NCBI RefSeq assembly: GCF_001027925.1
Contig: NZ_LECT01000043.1
Coordinates: forward strand, 1 to 64,000
Length of the DNA: 64,000 bases
Origin: Rhodopirellula islandica
GTDB taxonomy: Bacteria; Planctomycetota; Planctomycetia; Pirellulales; Pirellulaceae
Direction: 5' to 3'
Positions 7,938-15,981 of this stretch are shown here, one piece after another (positions within the stretch are counted from its first letter, which is position 1; every line of letters begins with the position of its first letter). The notes under the pieces are model-generated. The model did not search any database and had not been told where the DNA came from. It saw only the letters and a list, made by a program, of their open reading frames with translations. A program made the translations under genes and the position numbers.

Positions 7938-8003
7938 GAAGGACCGGTGGATCGTTTTCACGAATGGATGCCAAACTCCCGGTCCTCGGTGATCGGTAAC
8001 GTT
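7938..8003 (+). repeat. attC-like site H, right half
   Basis: GAAGGACCGG pairs with CCGGTCCTCGG, and the spacer holds TTTTCACGAATGGATGCC. It ends at GTT 8001-8003 followed by CCCCG. With the left half at 5832-5846 it forms a complete site. Confidence 0.75.
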
Positions 8004-8038
8004 CCCCGACTCAATTGCATCGCTCCCGACTTCCAACC

Positions 8039-8536
8039 ATGACTACAACACAAGGCAAATCGGCAATGACGGGGCCTCGTCGTTTTCAATGGCAAATCGG
8101 TGGATGGTTTGGGGGTCTTTTAGGCGGATCTGCTTGGCTGATTCCCACCGCTGCGATTCTTGCGTTCAACGGCCAACCCACTATTGCATTGGTGCCGTTC
8201 GGATGCTGCTTGCTGATGAACATTGTTGGTTGTGTCCTTTGGTATCGGCGTGATCGGGTTTTGCCGTTTTCCGCATTGATCGGAATCCTGACTCTGTTTT
8301 CGATCACAACACCGCTCGCGTGGTTCGCGGTTTCGCTAAACGCAACGCCAGAATCTGTTGTGTCGCTCAACTGGCCCCACTCAGGCATCATTAATACAAT
8401 GGTCGCGTTGATATGCCCCGCAATCATGGCCTGGTTTTGCATGCTCGAATACTCGCATGACGGCACCTCGAATCAGGCTGGCCAAGAATGCGGGGAACCA
8501 TCCGATGCAACCGAGCGGCGAAGTCGGGCGGTTTGA
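8039..8536 (+). CDS. Cassette 8: small membrane protein
   Basis: A 165-residue hydrophobic protein with about four membrane segments (around 22-45, 47-67, 76-100, 115-137) and a polar C-terminus that reads 14 codons into the left arm of site I. ATG 8039 is 36 bp after site H. No family recognised. Confidence 0.6.
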   Translation: MTTTQGKSAMTGPRRFQWQIGGWFGGLLGGSAWLIPTAAILAFNGQPTIALVPFGCCLLMNIVGCVLWYRRDRVLPFSALIGILTLFSITTPLAWFAVSLNATPESVVSLNWPHSGIINTMVALICPAIMAWFCMLEYSHDGTSNQAGQECGEPSDATERRSRAV

Positions 8537-8577
8537 AGTGGTTGATCAACCGTCGCCGCCGGCTGATCGGTAACGTT
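8496..8577 (+). repeat. attC-like site I
   Basis: Arms CCGATGCAACCGAGCGGCGA and TCGCCGCCGGCTGATCGG pair between AAC 8496-8498 and GTT 8575-8577. CGGGG-AAC complements the start of cassette 8 (GTTCCCCG). Confidence 0.86.
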
Positions 8578-8599
8578 ATTTGCGAACTCTCTACTGAAT

Positions 8600-9037
8600 T
8601 TGGAGTCATCCGCTGTGAACTCCCGCTGGCACTCTAAGCAACGACTCGAATCGCATTTTTGCCGGCCTTCACTCGCCATCCTTTTTTCGATGATTCTCCT
8701 GTCCTGCCTTTCGTGCAGCCCAGAGCCAAACACAGCATCGTCACCTCGCAGGACTCTCACGCAAAAAGAAAAGTGGCAGAAGAAATTACAACCGATGATC
8801 CTGAAAGTCGATGCATTCATTGCAGAGAACGGCCGATGCCCAGGGTTTCATGAATTTGAAGCGTTCCGTGAGCACGGCTTCATGCTGAAGTACGACACTG
8901 ACTACGTGCGAGAACAGGGCGGCATTTCGTCAAACGATTATATACTTGGGTACTGGGTGAGTGAATGGCATCACTGCTATCGGTCTTGGGACAAGCAATT
9001 CTATGATGATCACGAGCACCTGTTGTTTGGCAACTGA
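8600..9037 (+). CDS. Cassette 9: predicted lipoprotein
   Basis: Up to 145 residues from TTG 8600; GTG 8615 is an equally good start. A hydrophobic stretch ends in LSCLSC, a lipobox-like sequence, followed by a mostly polar mature domain with several Trp and His residues (YWVSEWHHCYRSW). No family recognised. The gene ends 19 bp before AAC of site J. Confidence 0.58.
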   Translation: MESSAVNSRWHSKQRLESHFCRPSLAILFSMILLSCLSCSPEPNTASSPRRTLTQKEKWQKKLQPMILKVDAFIAENGRCPGFHEFEAFREHGFMLKYDTDYVREQGGISSNDYILGYWVSEWHHCYRSWDKQFYDDHEHLLFGN

Positions 9038-9056
9038 AACGCAACCAAGAGCAAAT

Positions 9057-9139
<83 letters not shown>

Positions 9140-9157
9140 ATCCGACTGAAACTTTTC

Positions 9158-10198
9158 ATGCGATTTCGCGTATCCCTTCGGACGCTCCTGGCATTGACGA
9201 CGTTACTCTGTGTTGTCGGGGGTCTTGCATTTCTACGGCTTAAAGCTGAACGCAATGCTGAAGAACAGCTAGTGGCCGACGGGTTGGCAATATCGTTCGA
9301 TCCCTGGGGAAATCGCGGTAGATATTGGTACAACGACCCGGAGATTGAACAAGAGAACGCGAGTGAGACATTACTAGGCAGGCTAAATTGGGAACTGCTC
9401 AGGCATGTGCGATGTGTCGACGGGCAACGCAGTGCAACCGAGGCTGACACGGCTTCCACCGTTGACGACAACTCGCTTCGCTCGCTTGAAAGCCTACGGC
9501 ATGTGGAGATTTTATATCTCGGATTTCAGCCAATTACAGATTTGGGCTTAGAGTCACTGCGGTACCTTCATTCCCTGAAACACCTCAATCTCTGCGGAAC
9601 GAAAGTCTCCGACGATGGGCTGGCAAATATCACCAACCTCGACGCACTAGAGTATCTAGCCCTTGAATTTACCATCATTACTGACAGTGGCTTAAAGTAC
9701 CTTGATGGCTTTGAGAACCTAGAAGAGCTTTCCCTAATGGGGACCAAGATAAAAGGTCCAGGCTTGTCGCATCTTGTGCGACTGGCGTCACTTCGGCGAC
9801 TCGGGCTTTCCGGCACTGCTGTGCGATCAGACGACCTGCTGCACCTTTCCAGCCTTGCTTCCTTGGAAAACCTTAGTCTTTCAAATACAAAGATCGACGA
9901 TTCAGCTTCCATTCATCTATCGAAGCTATCAACGCTGAAAAAACTCAACGTTGCAGAGAATAGGCTGTCCGATGAATTCCTCGTGGAGCTTTCAGCGTTG
10001 TCGAGTATTGAGAGCTTAAACATCAGTGGCACTGACGTAACCGATCGTTCCGAGAGCGTCATTCTAGGTTTTCCTAATCTTTCAAATTTCTACGCATCTG
10101 ACACTTCGATGAGCGCGGAATGCCGGGCACGAATCGGTGACTTTGTGAGACGCAACAGATACAAAGGATATTCTGCAATAGGTCGTAACGGCGGATAA
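9158..10198 (+). CDS. Cassette 10: leucine-rich repeat protein with N-terminal membrane segment
   Basis: A 346-residue protein. Residues 1-29 form a basic start and a hydrophobic segment, giving an anchor or uncleaved signal. From about residue 105 to 320 there are eight or nine LRRs of 23-25 residues (pattern LxxLxxLxLxxTxIxDxGLxxL), typical of planctomycete LRR proteins. Probably a binding protein; the partner is unknown. The TAA stop overlaps AAC of site K. This is the largest cassette cargo. Confidence 0.85.
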   Translation: MRFRVSLRTLLALTTLLCVVGGLAFLRLKAERNAEEQLVADGLAISFDPWGNRGRYWYNDPEIEQENASETLLGRLNWELLRHVRCVDGQRSATEADTASTVDDNSLRSLESLRHVEILYLGFQPITDLGLESLRYLHSLKHLNLCGTKVSDDGLANITNLDALEYLALEFTIITDSGLKYLDGFENLEELSLMGTKIKGPGLSHLVRLASLRRLGLSGTAVRSDDLLHLSSLASLENLSLSNTKIDDSASIHLSKLSTLKKLNVAENRLSDEFLVELSALSSIESLNISGTDVTDRSESVILGFPNLSNFYASDTSMSAECRARIGDFVRRNRYKGYSAIGRNGG

Positions 10199-10206
10199 CC
10201 ATGGCG
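10197..10206 (+). repeat. attC-like site K, left half (split by intron)
   Basis: AACCATGGCG precedes the inserted ORF-less intron. CGGAT-AAC complements the start of cassette 10 (GTTATCCG). The right half resumes near 10992. Confidence 0.65.
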
Positions 10207-10991
10207 ATCGGGATAGGGGCCCGGTTGCCCGGGCCCCCTCCCACACCACCTAGCATGCGGGACCGCACTAGGCGGTTGAGCACGAGTTTCAAATCAGCGC
10301 GTCGCCGCGATGACCCAAGCCATTGGACCGACAGCTTCGCCGCTAAGAGATTGCCATACGGCAACGGCTCCTTCGCGAGATGAAGTCGATACGTGCTTGC
10401 TCGTTCCCTTCAGGCCTTCGCGTCGCCGTTGGTTTCGGCGGATCGCTACTATGCCCTCTGCTGACTTCTCTTTGCACGGGCATACGATACCGCATTCCGC
10501 CCCGCCTTTTGGGCAAGCCCTACTCACGGGTACGCATCGAGATCTCCCCGAAGAAGGGACGTCCTTGATCGCTCAAGGACACGTGATCTGTCCCCGCCCA
10601 AGTGCTTGATCTACCTCCGCTCAGAACTCCAGCAAGGCATCCGCCGGGCTTCCGGTTCGGCTTCTCGGTCAGCAAGCCACTGTGATCCAGGGAATCGCTC
10701 CGCGACGGGCCTGGAGTCGTCGGCCTCGTATCAAGTTTCTGTACGTCACCTGGCGGGTCTTGGCGAGAAGATGTCCAGCGACGATTCTTTGCTCGCTTAC
10801 CGATCATCTTCGCAGGCTTCCTCCCCACGTTATTCACCTCCCCGCAGTTGCTCCGGGTGGCTTGGGGAATGGCCTCGTACTGTCTTTCTCCAGAGTTACA
10901 TTTGGTAGACTGCCTCGTCGGGAAAGAAACCGGAACTAAGTACAGGGGACTTGCACCCCACAAGATCACGCCCATGTTGGGCGTACTGCAC
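10207..10991 (-). mobile_element. ORF-less group II intron, copy 1, in attC-like site K
   Basis: Read on the - strand, it begins near GTGCAGTACGCCCAACATGG, followed by the intron-like segment TGGGGTGCAAGTCCCC. It ends with a domain V-like hairpin (CCGCCTAGTGCGG to CTAGGTGG), a GC-rich domain VI with a bulged A and CCTATCCCGAT. Length is about 785 bp with no RT frame; the short ORFs in it are translated structural RNA. It is closely similar to the copy at 16291. Exact ends are uncertain by about 5 bp because TGCAC may be shared with the host site. Confidence 0.75.
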
Positions 10992-11062
10992 CGAAGTCGG
11001 CGATGGTTCGGTTTTCTAGTTTCTTGCAAATTTCTATCGCTGTCCCGGTAATTTGAACCGTT
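10992..11062 (+). repeat. attC-like site K, right half
   Basis: CGAAGTCGGCGATGG and CTATCGCTGTCCCGG form part of the stem. The site ends at GTT 11060-11062. The spacer TTCTAGTTTCTTGCAAATTTC resembles the TCGTCTGCTTGCAAGTC spacer subfamily. Confidence 0.6.
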
Positions 11063-11099
11063 CCCCTACTCGACCAACGCCTATCGAAGCGACCCTGGT

Positions 11100-11501
11100 A
11101 TGAGCACTGTTGACGACAACAAGGAAACCTCTGACCCGGCATCGAAGCCACGCCCGGTTTCGATCACAGTCCTTGCATGGTTCCTCATTATCGGCGGTGT
11201 GCTATTCCTGCTGATGAAACCACTTACATGGTCCGAATTTGCCTTTGAACGAAACTTATGGAACACATTCTCGAAGGGTGCGTCACTAGTTTGTGGCATT
11301 GGACTTCTCGGAATGCGCCGATGGGCTGTGGTGCTGTATTTCGGACTATTCACGCTAAACTGCGTTTTAATTTACACTTGGCCACCGAATAAATTGGTGC
11401 TGGAACAATACTCCCGCCCCGGTCCTGTCGTGCTTATGATGATCATACCGGCGATCGTCGCCGCAATTACTTTGCCGCGATGGAACGAAATGCGATGGTG
11501 A
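11100..11501 (+). CDS. Cassette 11: small membrane protein
   Basis: A 133-residue protein with a polar 18-residue N-terminus and about three or four membrane segments (around 20-40, 55-72, 78-95, 110-127). No family recognised. ATG 11100 lies 38 bp after site K. Confidence 0.6.
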   Translation: MSTVDDNKETSDPASKPRPVSITVLAWFLIIGGVLFLLMKPLTWSEFAFERNLWNTFSKGASLVCGIGLLGMRRWAVVLYFGLFTLNCVLIYTWPPNKLVLEQYSRPGPVVLMMIIPAIVAAITLPRWNEMRW

Positions 11502-11522
11502 CCACATGACCAAATGCAGGGG

Positions 11523-11607
11523 AACCATGAAATGCACGTGAGGACGGGTGGTCGGTTTTCTCGTCTGCTTGCAAGTCTTTCGCCCGTCCCACGTGATTTC
11601 CAACGTT
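11523..11607 (+). repeat. attC-like site L
   Basis: Arms GAAATGCACGTGAGGACGGG and CCCGTCCCACGTGATTTC pair between AAC 11523-11525 and GTT 11605-11607. AGGGG-AAC complements the start of cassette 11 (GTTCCCCT). Spacer TCGTCTGCTTGCAAGTC. Confidence 0.87.
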
Positions 11608-11650
11608 CTGGCACTCGGAACTACGCAAAGTTGATCCTCTCCATTACAGC

Positions 11651-12274
11651 ATGGACATCCGAATGAACATGAGTTCTCTCCCCCTGCTCTTACCGATAGC
11701 GACGCTAGTTGTCGTGGCGATCGGGCAGCTAGACGCGGGTGATTATCACGCTAGTGGATACTCGAAAGGACCGCATATCGAAAGTGGATACTTTGGCGGT
11801 GACTTTGACTTCTCCGTTGAGGCGCAACCCACATCAGAGACTGAACGACGATTTCTTTCGCTCCTAATCTCAACTCGTGATCTTAACCAGCCAACCCTCG
11901 CGTTCAGCATTATTCGCGATAACACCATTGCCAAGGCTGAAGTGACAGATGCCTACTACAGCAAAACGCACGGAGTCGCCGCCTGGACATTTCGAGTCAC
12001 GATAGACGGGCACCCTACAACTCTCATCTACCAAGTTAAAGACAACGGTGACGGTAAATTCACAGATGTACTTGCGATTGCCAACCGCGCGATCAATTTA
12101 CATGAGGGACGGTTGATTGTGATCGGAACACTCGATGACGAGGGTGCCCTCGACCGAGTCTCACAAACAGGTTGTCGGGATGACATGAAGTTCATCGTGA
12201 AAATGAAACAGCGCTTCCGTCGGGATCTCAACGCATTCAATGCGGATATGGACGACTGGGAGCCAGAACCATGA
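11651..12274 (+). CDS. Cassette 12: exported hypothetical protein
   Basis: A 207-residue protein with an N-terminal signal-like hydrophobic segment (about residues 8-25), then a soluble domain without cysteine clusters. No family recognised. ATG 11651 is 44 bp after site L; a second ATG at 11663/11669 is possible. It ends inside the first bases of site M. Confidence 0.6.
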   Translation: MDIRMNMSSLPLLLPIATLVVVAIGQLDAGDYHASGYSKGPHIESGYFGGDFDFSVEAQPTSETERRFLSLLISTRDLNQPTLAFSIIRDNTIAKAEVTDAYYSKTHGVAAWTFRVTIDGHPTTLIYQVKDNGDGKFTDVLAIANRAINLHEGRLIVIGTLDDEGALDRVSQTGCRDDMKFIVKMKQRFRRDLNAFNADMDDWEPEP

Positions 12275-12351
12275 AATGCACGGGAGAACGGGTGGTCCGT
12301 TTTTTCGTCTGCTTGCAAGTCAATCGCCGCCACCCGCAAAACCCGACCGTT
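12267..12351 (+). repeat. attC-like site M (mismatched arms)
   Basis: AAC 12267-12269 to GTT 12349-12351. CCAG-AAC, a rare core, complements the start of cassette 12 (GTTCTGG). The left arm and spacer resemble sites L and O, but the right arm (CCGCCACCCGC) resembles site C, so the stem pairs poorly. Possibly a hybrid site. Confidence 0.7.
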
Positions 12352-12362
12352 ACCCTACTGAA

Positions 12363-12782
12363 ATGCGACACCTCACTCTCCTCGCCGTCGTGGCCATGAT
12401 GGCCGGATGTATTGGCGACTCAGCCCTGCCGGTTGTGTCATCGACACCGTTACCGGGGACTAATGCTACGGTGGACCTTGGAGGTCCGGATCCCAAAGGG
12501 CGTTACCACTACTACATTCAATCTCCAAGCGGTAAATTTACGCACCGGTTCCTCGGACCACTGCCAACCAAAACCTCAACGCCTGCTTCTGTCCAAACGC
12601 TCACCGATGGTCAGATTCGCATACAATGGGGACCGGATGAACGTGTCTACTGCATTGTTAATGTCGACAACGCAACTATCGTTCGTGACACGAACCGAGC
12701 AAACCCGGAGAATGTCCGGACCGACACAATAGCTTCCCCTGCTTCCCAAGAATCGACCTTTCACACTAACAACGATGGGTAA
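12363..12782 (+). CDS. Cassette 13: predicted lipoprotein
   Basis: A 139-residue protein. The hydrophobic N-terminus ends in a good lipobox (VAMMAGC, Cys at about residue 16), followed by a Ser/Thr/Pro-rich region and a small beta-rich domain. No family recognised. The TAA stop overlaps AAC of site N. Confidence 0.62.
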   Translation: MRHLTLLAVVAMMAGCIGDSALPVVSSTPLPGTNATVDLGGPDPKGRYHYYIQSPSGKFTHRFLGPLPTKTSTPASVQTLTDGQIRIQWGPDERVYCIVNVDNATIVRDTNRANPENVRTDTIASPASQESTFHTNNDG

Positions 12783-12864
12783 CCACTGCGTGAACCGGAG
12801 CACGCGAGCTGAGCGATTTGGCCGTTAGAAACTTTCCCGCGCGTTCCCGGTTACGCGTACCGTT
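12781..12864 (+). repeat. attC-like site N
   Basis: Arms TGCGTGAACCGGAGCACGCG and CGCGCGTTCCCGGTTACGCG pair between AAC 12781-12783 and GTT 12862-12864. GGGT-AAC complements the start of cassette 13 (GTTACCC). Spacer GATTTGGCCGTTAGAAACT is shared with site P. Confidence 0.85.
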
Positions 12865-12902
12865 CGTCGAGCAAAAGACCATCATCATACGCAACGATTC
12901 GG

Positions 12903-13433
12903 TTGAATTTCACTTTGGACCAACGCATACATGACATACTCGCTGTTGGGCGACCTGGGCGTGAGACCGACCGTGCAATTGAGACAGTTGCCCTCGGTGT
13001 ACGTTGTGCTGACGAACTTGGCGATCGACATTTTGACTCCTGCCATCTTTTGCCCGGGCTTTACCGTGAACCGGATGGCATCGCTCATCATGTGCTCGAT
13101 GGCCTTGGTATTACGCTTCAACAAATCGACGACGCGGTATCCGCGCGCGACCACATTTCTACCGACGCCGATTTCACGATTGACGACGATATTCGTCTCG
13201 TGTTCTCGAACGCATTTGCCGCCGCCGACGAAATGTGGCACAGCTATATCGGCACCGAACACTTAATGATTGGCGTTGTCGCGGACGGAACCAAATCTGC
13301 TAGGATGTTGGCTGAATTTGGGTACACCGGATCCCAGGTGACGAAGGAGGTCCACGACATCCTTGGATGCTTCGGCGTCTTCAAATGGATACCGGTCGTG
13401 CTCCGCAGATTGCGGCCACGACGAACCATGTGA
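12903..13433 (+). CDS. Cassette 14: Clp N-terminal-domain-like protein
   Basis: A 176-residue protein that resembles a free-standing Clp N-domain (double ClpN repeat), as in the N-terminus of ClpA/ClpC. The second repeat is clearest: SYIGTEHLMIGVVADGTKSA (about residues 114-133). The first is around DSCHLLPGLY. No ATPase domain follows. Related stand-alone domains often act as adaptors, but that is only a suggestion here. Start TTG 12903 fits the conserved region; no ATG is available. The C-terminus reads into site O. Confidence 0.7.
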   Translation: MNFTLDQRIHDILAVGRPGRETDRAIETVALGVRCADELGDRHFDSCHLLPGLYREPDGIAHHVLDGLGITLQQIDDAVSARDHISTDADFTIDDDIRLVFSNAFAAADEMWHSYIGTEHLMIGVVADGTKSARMLAEFGYTGSQVTKEVHDILGCFGVFKWIPVVLRRLRPRRTM

Positions 13434-13507
13434 TGCAACGAAGGACGGGTGGTGCCTTTCTCGTCTGCTTGCAAGTCTTTCGCCCGTCCTCGCTGATCAC
13501 CAACGTT
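13424..13507 (+). repeat. attC-like site O
   Basis: Nearly perfect arms TGTGATGCAACGAAGGACGGG and CCCGTCCTCGCTGATCACC pair between AAC 13424-13426 and GTT 13505-13507. CGACG-AAC complements the start of cassette 14 (GTTCGTCG). Spacer TCGTCTGCTTGCAAGTC. Confidence 0.87.
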
Positions 13508-13547
13508 CGCCGACCGAAGCATTTGAGGCATTGCTAGATACGCGCAA

Positions 13548-13904
13548 ATGAATGATCCTGAGAATCCATACACGCCTCCATCAACAGCAGACATTCGGTC
13601 AGTGCATCGCTTGCATTTGCTGTTTGTTTTTGCTTCTGTGCTTACCGGATTCCTTGCCGCGTTCGCTGGTTTGGCTACAATTGCAACAGCTTACACCAAC
13701 TTTAGATACGGCTCGGCAGTTGGCGTCCCATTGTGGATTTCCTTGTTGGTCATTGGAGTTTTCGGCTTGAGCACGTGCGGGCTGGCATACGCGACGCGGT
13801 CCTGGCTTAGAGATCGGCCGGGCCCCGCATTGCTACTCCTGATCGCAAGTGTTCTCCTCTTCTTCACTGGCCAACCGATCGGCGAGTGGCTGTTGTCGCG
13901 GTAA
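13548..13904 (+). CDS. Cassette 15: small membrane protein with N-terminal NPYTPP motif
   Basis: A 118-residue protein starting MNDPENPYTPPST, then about three membrane segments (around 22-48, 60-82, 92-112). The short N-terminal NPYxPP motif is common in small planctomycete membrane proteins and recurs in cassette 19. ATG 13548 is 41 bp after site O. Function unknown. Confidence 0.65.
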   Translation: MNDPENPYTPPSTADIRSVHRLHLLFVFASVLTGFLAAFAGLATIATAYTNFRYGSAVGVPLWISLLVIGVFGLSTCGLAYATRSWLRDRPGPALLLLIASVLLFFTGQPIGEWLLSR

Positions 13905-13934
13905 CGTCACGGCGGGAAAACCAAGATGGCGGAT

Positions 13935-14018
13935 AACCATCGCGTGAACCGGAGAACGCGAGCTAAGCGATTTGTCCGTTAGAAACTTTCCCGCGTGTTC
14001 CCGGTTACGCGTAACGTT
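13935..14018 (+). repeat. attC-like site P
   Basis: Arms CGCGTGAACCGGAGAACGCG and CGCGTGTTCCCGGTTACGCG pair between AAC 13935-13937 and GTT 14016-14018. CGGAT-AAC matches the start of cassette 15 (GTTCGCCG) only in part. Spacer GATTTGTCCGTTAGAAACT as in site N. Confidence 0.84.
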
Positions 14019-14370
14019 GAACCTAATCGCTTCTCTCCGGTGCATTTCTGGGTATGCAACCTGGTCTTGATTGACACGCATCCTGCGTGAGAAAGTGTTG
14101 GCGTCCCTGCCAACTCCGTTCCTTCAATCGCTTGACCGATTACTCTGTCCTGTCGGACATGCAGTCTGCCGCGCGATCGCGCGTGCGTCCCATCTCAGCT
14201 TGGATGGCAATGCGTGGGCCCGGGGACAACTCAACGGAGCCCTCGCCGAGCGGGCGACGGTTAAAATGGTTGTAGGACTTGCGCTTTTCTGTTTCGCAAG
14301 CACTGTGGAATGCTTCCGCACACTGAACTCTCGGAGTGCGATGTTTCCATCCTGCTTTGAGACAAATGCA
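14019..14370 (+). other. Leader region of the recombinase unit, no convincing gene
   Basis: 352 bp between site P and the recombinase remnant. A frame in phase with the recombinase stays open from 14071, but its sequence is basic, Cys-containing and not domain-like, so I do not call it coding. No promoter or repeat recognised. Confidence 0.4.
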
Positions 14371-15313
14371 ATGACTTCCTCCGACAAGCATCCCTGCCAG
14401 CTGATTCGCCGAATGGCCGAGGACATGCTCATCCGAAACATGGCCCCCGCGACCATCAAGGCCTACACCTACCACGCCAGAAGGTTTGCCGGCTTCATCG
14501 GTAAACCGCTCGACGAGGCAACCGTCGAAGACGTTAGAACCTTCCAGCTTTACCTGATCCAAGAGAAGAAGGTCGCCTATAGCTCATTCAACCAAGCCGC
14601 CAGAGCTTGCTGGGAATAGCGGCGCGCTACGGTTTCTGTACAAGCACACCATCCGGGTCCCTTGGCCCGTCGCGATGGTTCCCTTCGGGAAACGGCCCAA
14701 GACCTTGCCGATCGTGCTCAGCCGTCACGAAATCGACAAGCTGCTTCAATGCACGCCCAACCTGAAACACCGAACCTTCCTGATGACGCTCTACTCGGCC
14801 GCACTCCGGTTCTCCGAAGCAGCCCACCTAAGGATCGCCGACCTCGATTCGGATCGGATGATGATTCATGTCCGACACGCCAAGGGAGCCAAGGATCGGC
14901 TCGTGCCGCTCTCGCCAAGACTCTTGACCGAGTTGAGGGTTTACTGGAAGAAGTACAGGCCGGCCGACCTGCTGTTCCCCGGCAACTCAGCGACCAAGAC
15001 CTACGCCGACACGTCGATTCAAAAAGCCATGAAACGGTCTGCCGAGAAAGCGGGAATCAAGAAACGGGTGTATACGCATGTGCTCAGGCACTCTTACGCG
15101 ACCGGACTGCTAGAAGCCGGCGTGGACTTGCTGACGATCAGCAAGTTGCTCGGGCACGCAAGTTTCGTCACGACGATGATCTACCTGCACTGCCGACGCG
15201 AGCACCTGCACAGTGTCCCCAGCCCACTGGATTGGTTGCCGGTGAAACAACTGCCAACGTATCAACCGCCCCAAGAGAACAACGGAAACCCGGAGACCAA
15301 CAGCCCAAGCTAA
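14371..15313 (+). pseudogene. Frameshifted XerC/D-like tyrosine recombinase
   Basis: ATG 14371 begins a SAM-like N-terminal domain (LIRNMAPATIKAYTYHARRF) in one frame, which hits TAG at 14617-14619 just after FNQAA. The same protein continues in another frame from about 14628 (ALRFLYKHTIRVPWP) to TAA 15311-15313 with R (AALRFSEAAHL), K (HAKGAKDRL), HxxR (HVLRHSYAT), H (LGHASFVTT) and Y (TMIYLH). A small insertion near 14605-14625 explains the break. It is a different recombinase from the one at 584. It belongs to a unit bounded by site P and a short attC-like site, so it looks like cassette cargo. Confidence 0.82.
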
Positions 15314-15547
15314 GTCTCACCGAGATCCTGCGGCTGCCCGTGGTGGTATGCCGAACTTCGACACGAGTCGCATCGGAAGTTCTGGGCGGAGTCCTATGGA
15401 GAGGACTTTCACGATTGGTACCTGCAAACTCAGGTAGAAAGTGCAAAGGAACGCGAGCAAGATCGCCCACCGGCGATTCAGCTGTCGCTACCCGGCCTTG
15501 CCGCTTCCCGGGCATACCAAGAATCGTATCTGGTAGACTCTTACTAG
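15314..15547 (+). pseudogene. ORF remnant in frame after the recombinase stop
   Basis: The frame stays open for 77 codons after the recombinase TAA and encodes a protein-like sequence (CPWWYAELRHESHRKFWAES, then IQLSLPGLAASRAYQESYL). No start codon of its own is obvious. It could be the tail of an accessory or transposase-linked gene. Family not recognised. Confidence 0.35.
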
Positions 15548-15569
15548 CGAATCAGGCGTCCTGATTCGC
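15547..15569. terminator. Perfect 10-bp hairpin after the recombinase remnant
   Basis: GCGAATCAGG, loop CGT, CCTGATTCGC. It starts on the last base of the remnant's stop codon. Only TT follows the stem, so it is a weak terminator candidate; it could also be an element-end hairpin. Confidence 0.4.
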
Positions 15570-15602
15570 TTCCCCGCCCACCCCAGTGCGGCGACAAAGT
15601 TC

Positions 15603-15645
15603 AACGCACGATCTATGCATGCACCTCCATAGATCGCAATTCGTT
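15603..15645 (+). repeat. Short attC-like site ending the recombinase unit
   Basis: A 43-bp palindrome from AAC 15603 to GTT 15643-15645 with stem CGATCTATG/CATAGATCG. The preceding GTTC-AAC complements the start of this unit at site P (GTTGAAC). GTTCGCCGAC then begins the toxin-antitoxin unit. Much shorter than the other sites but consistent in both cores. Confidence 0.5.
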
Positions 15646-15771
15646 CGCCGACTGGGCACTCACCAGCCTATGACGCTGCGGATTTCCAGGCGTTTTGCCC
15701 CAGAGTTCCAACGCTTTCGCCAGGCCGTTTCCGTGGTACAATGGATCAAACCTTAAACAGAGGGCAACCCC

Positions 15772-15981
15772 ATGACACTGCAAGAATCTCTCCGCGCTTT
15801 ACCGCCAGACCAGAAACTCGCGATTGTAACGGAACTTTGGAACGACTTAGCTGTTTCCGCACCGCTGACGCTGCCGTCCGATGAACTTGCAGAAATGCAA
15901 CGACGACGTGACGAAATGCTAGCAGACCCGTCGATTGCGATTGATTCCGACGAGGTTTGGCGACGTGTCGATGGCGACTGA
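15772..15981 (+). CDS. Cassette 17: antitoxin, addiction-module component (TIGR02574-like)
   Basis: A 69-residue acidic protein matching small addiction-module antitoxins of the TIGR02574 type: N-terminal helix ALPPDQKLAIVTELWNDL, then a C-terminal polar helix with paired Arg (AEMQRRRDEML) and WRRVDG. In known systems the N-terminal part binds operator DNA and the C-terminal part blocks the toxin. It overlaps the toxin gene by 11 bp, so translation is probably coupled. AGAGGG upstream of ATG 15772 is a likely ribosome site. It likely has its own promoter, unlike most cassettes. Confidence 0.8.
   Translation: MTLQESLRALPPDQKLAIVTELWNDLAVSAPLTLPSDELAEMQRRRDEMLADPSIAIDSDEVWRRVDGD

Noticed and set aside
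10294-11029. ORFs of 77-169 codons on both strands in the first ORF-less intron (and equivalents at 16546-17109)
   Set aside because: They translate the structural intron sequence in several frames, are rich in Arg and Ser, and have no domain.
14662-15564. 300-codon + strand ORF over the recombinase remnant
   Set aside because: It is in a different frame from the clear recombinase motifs and has shadow-like Arg/Pro-rich composition.
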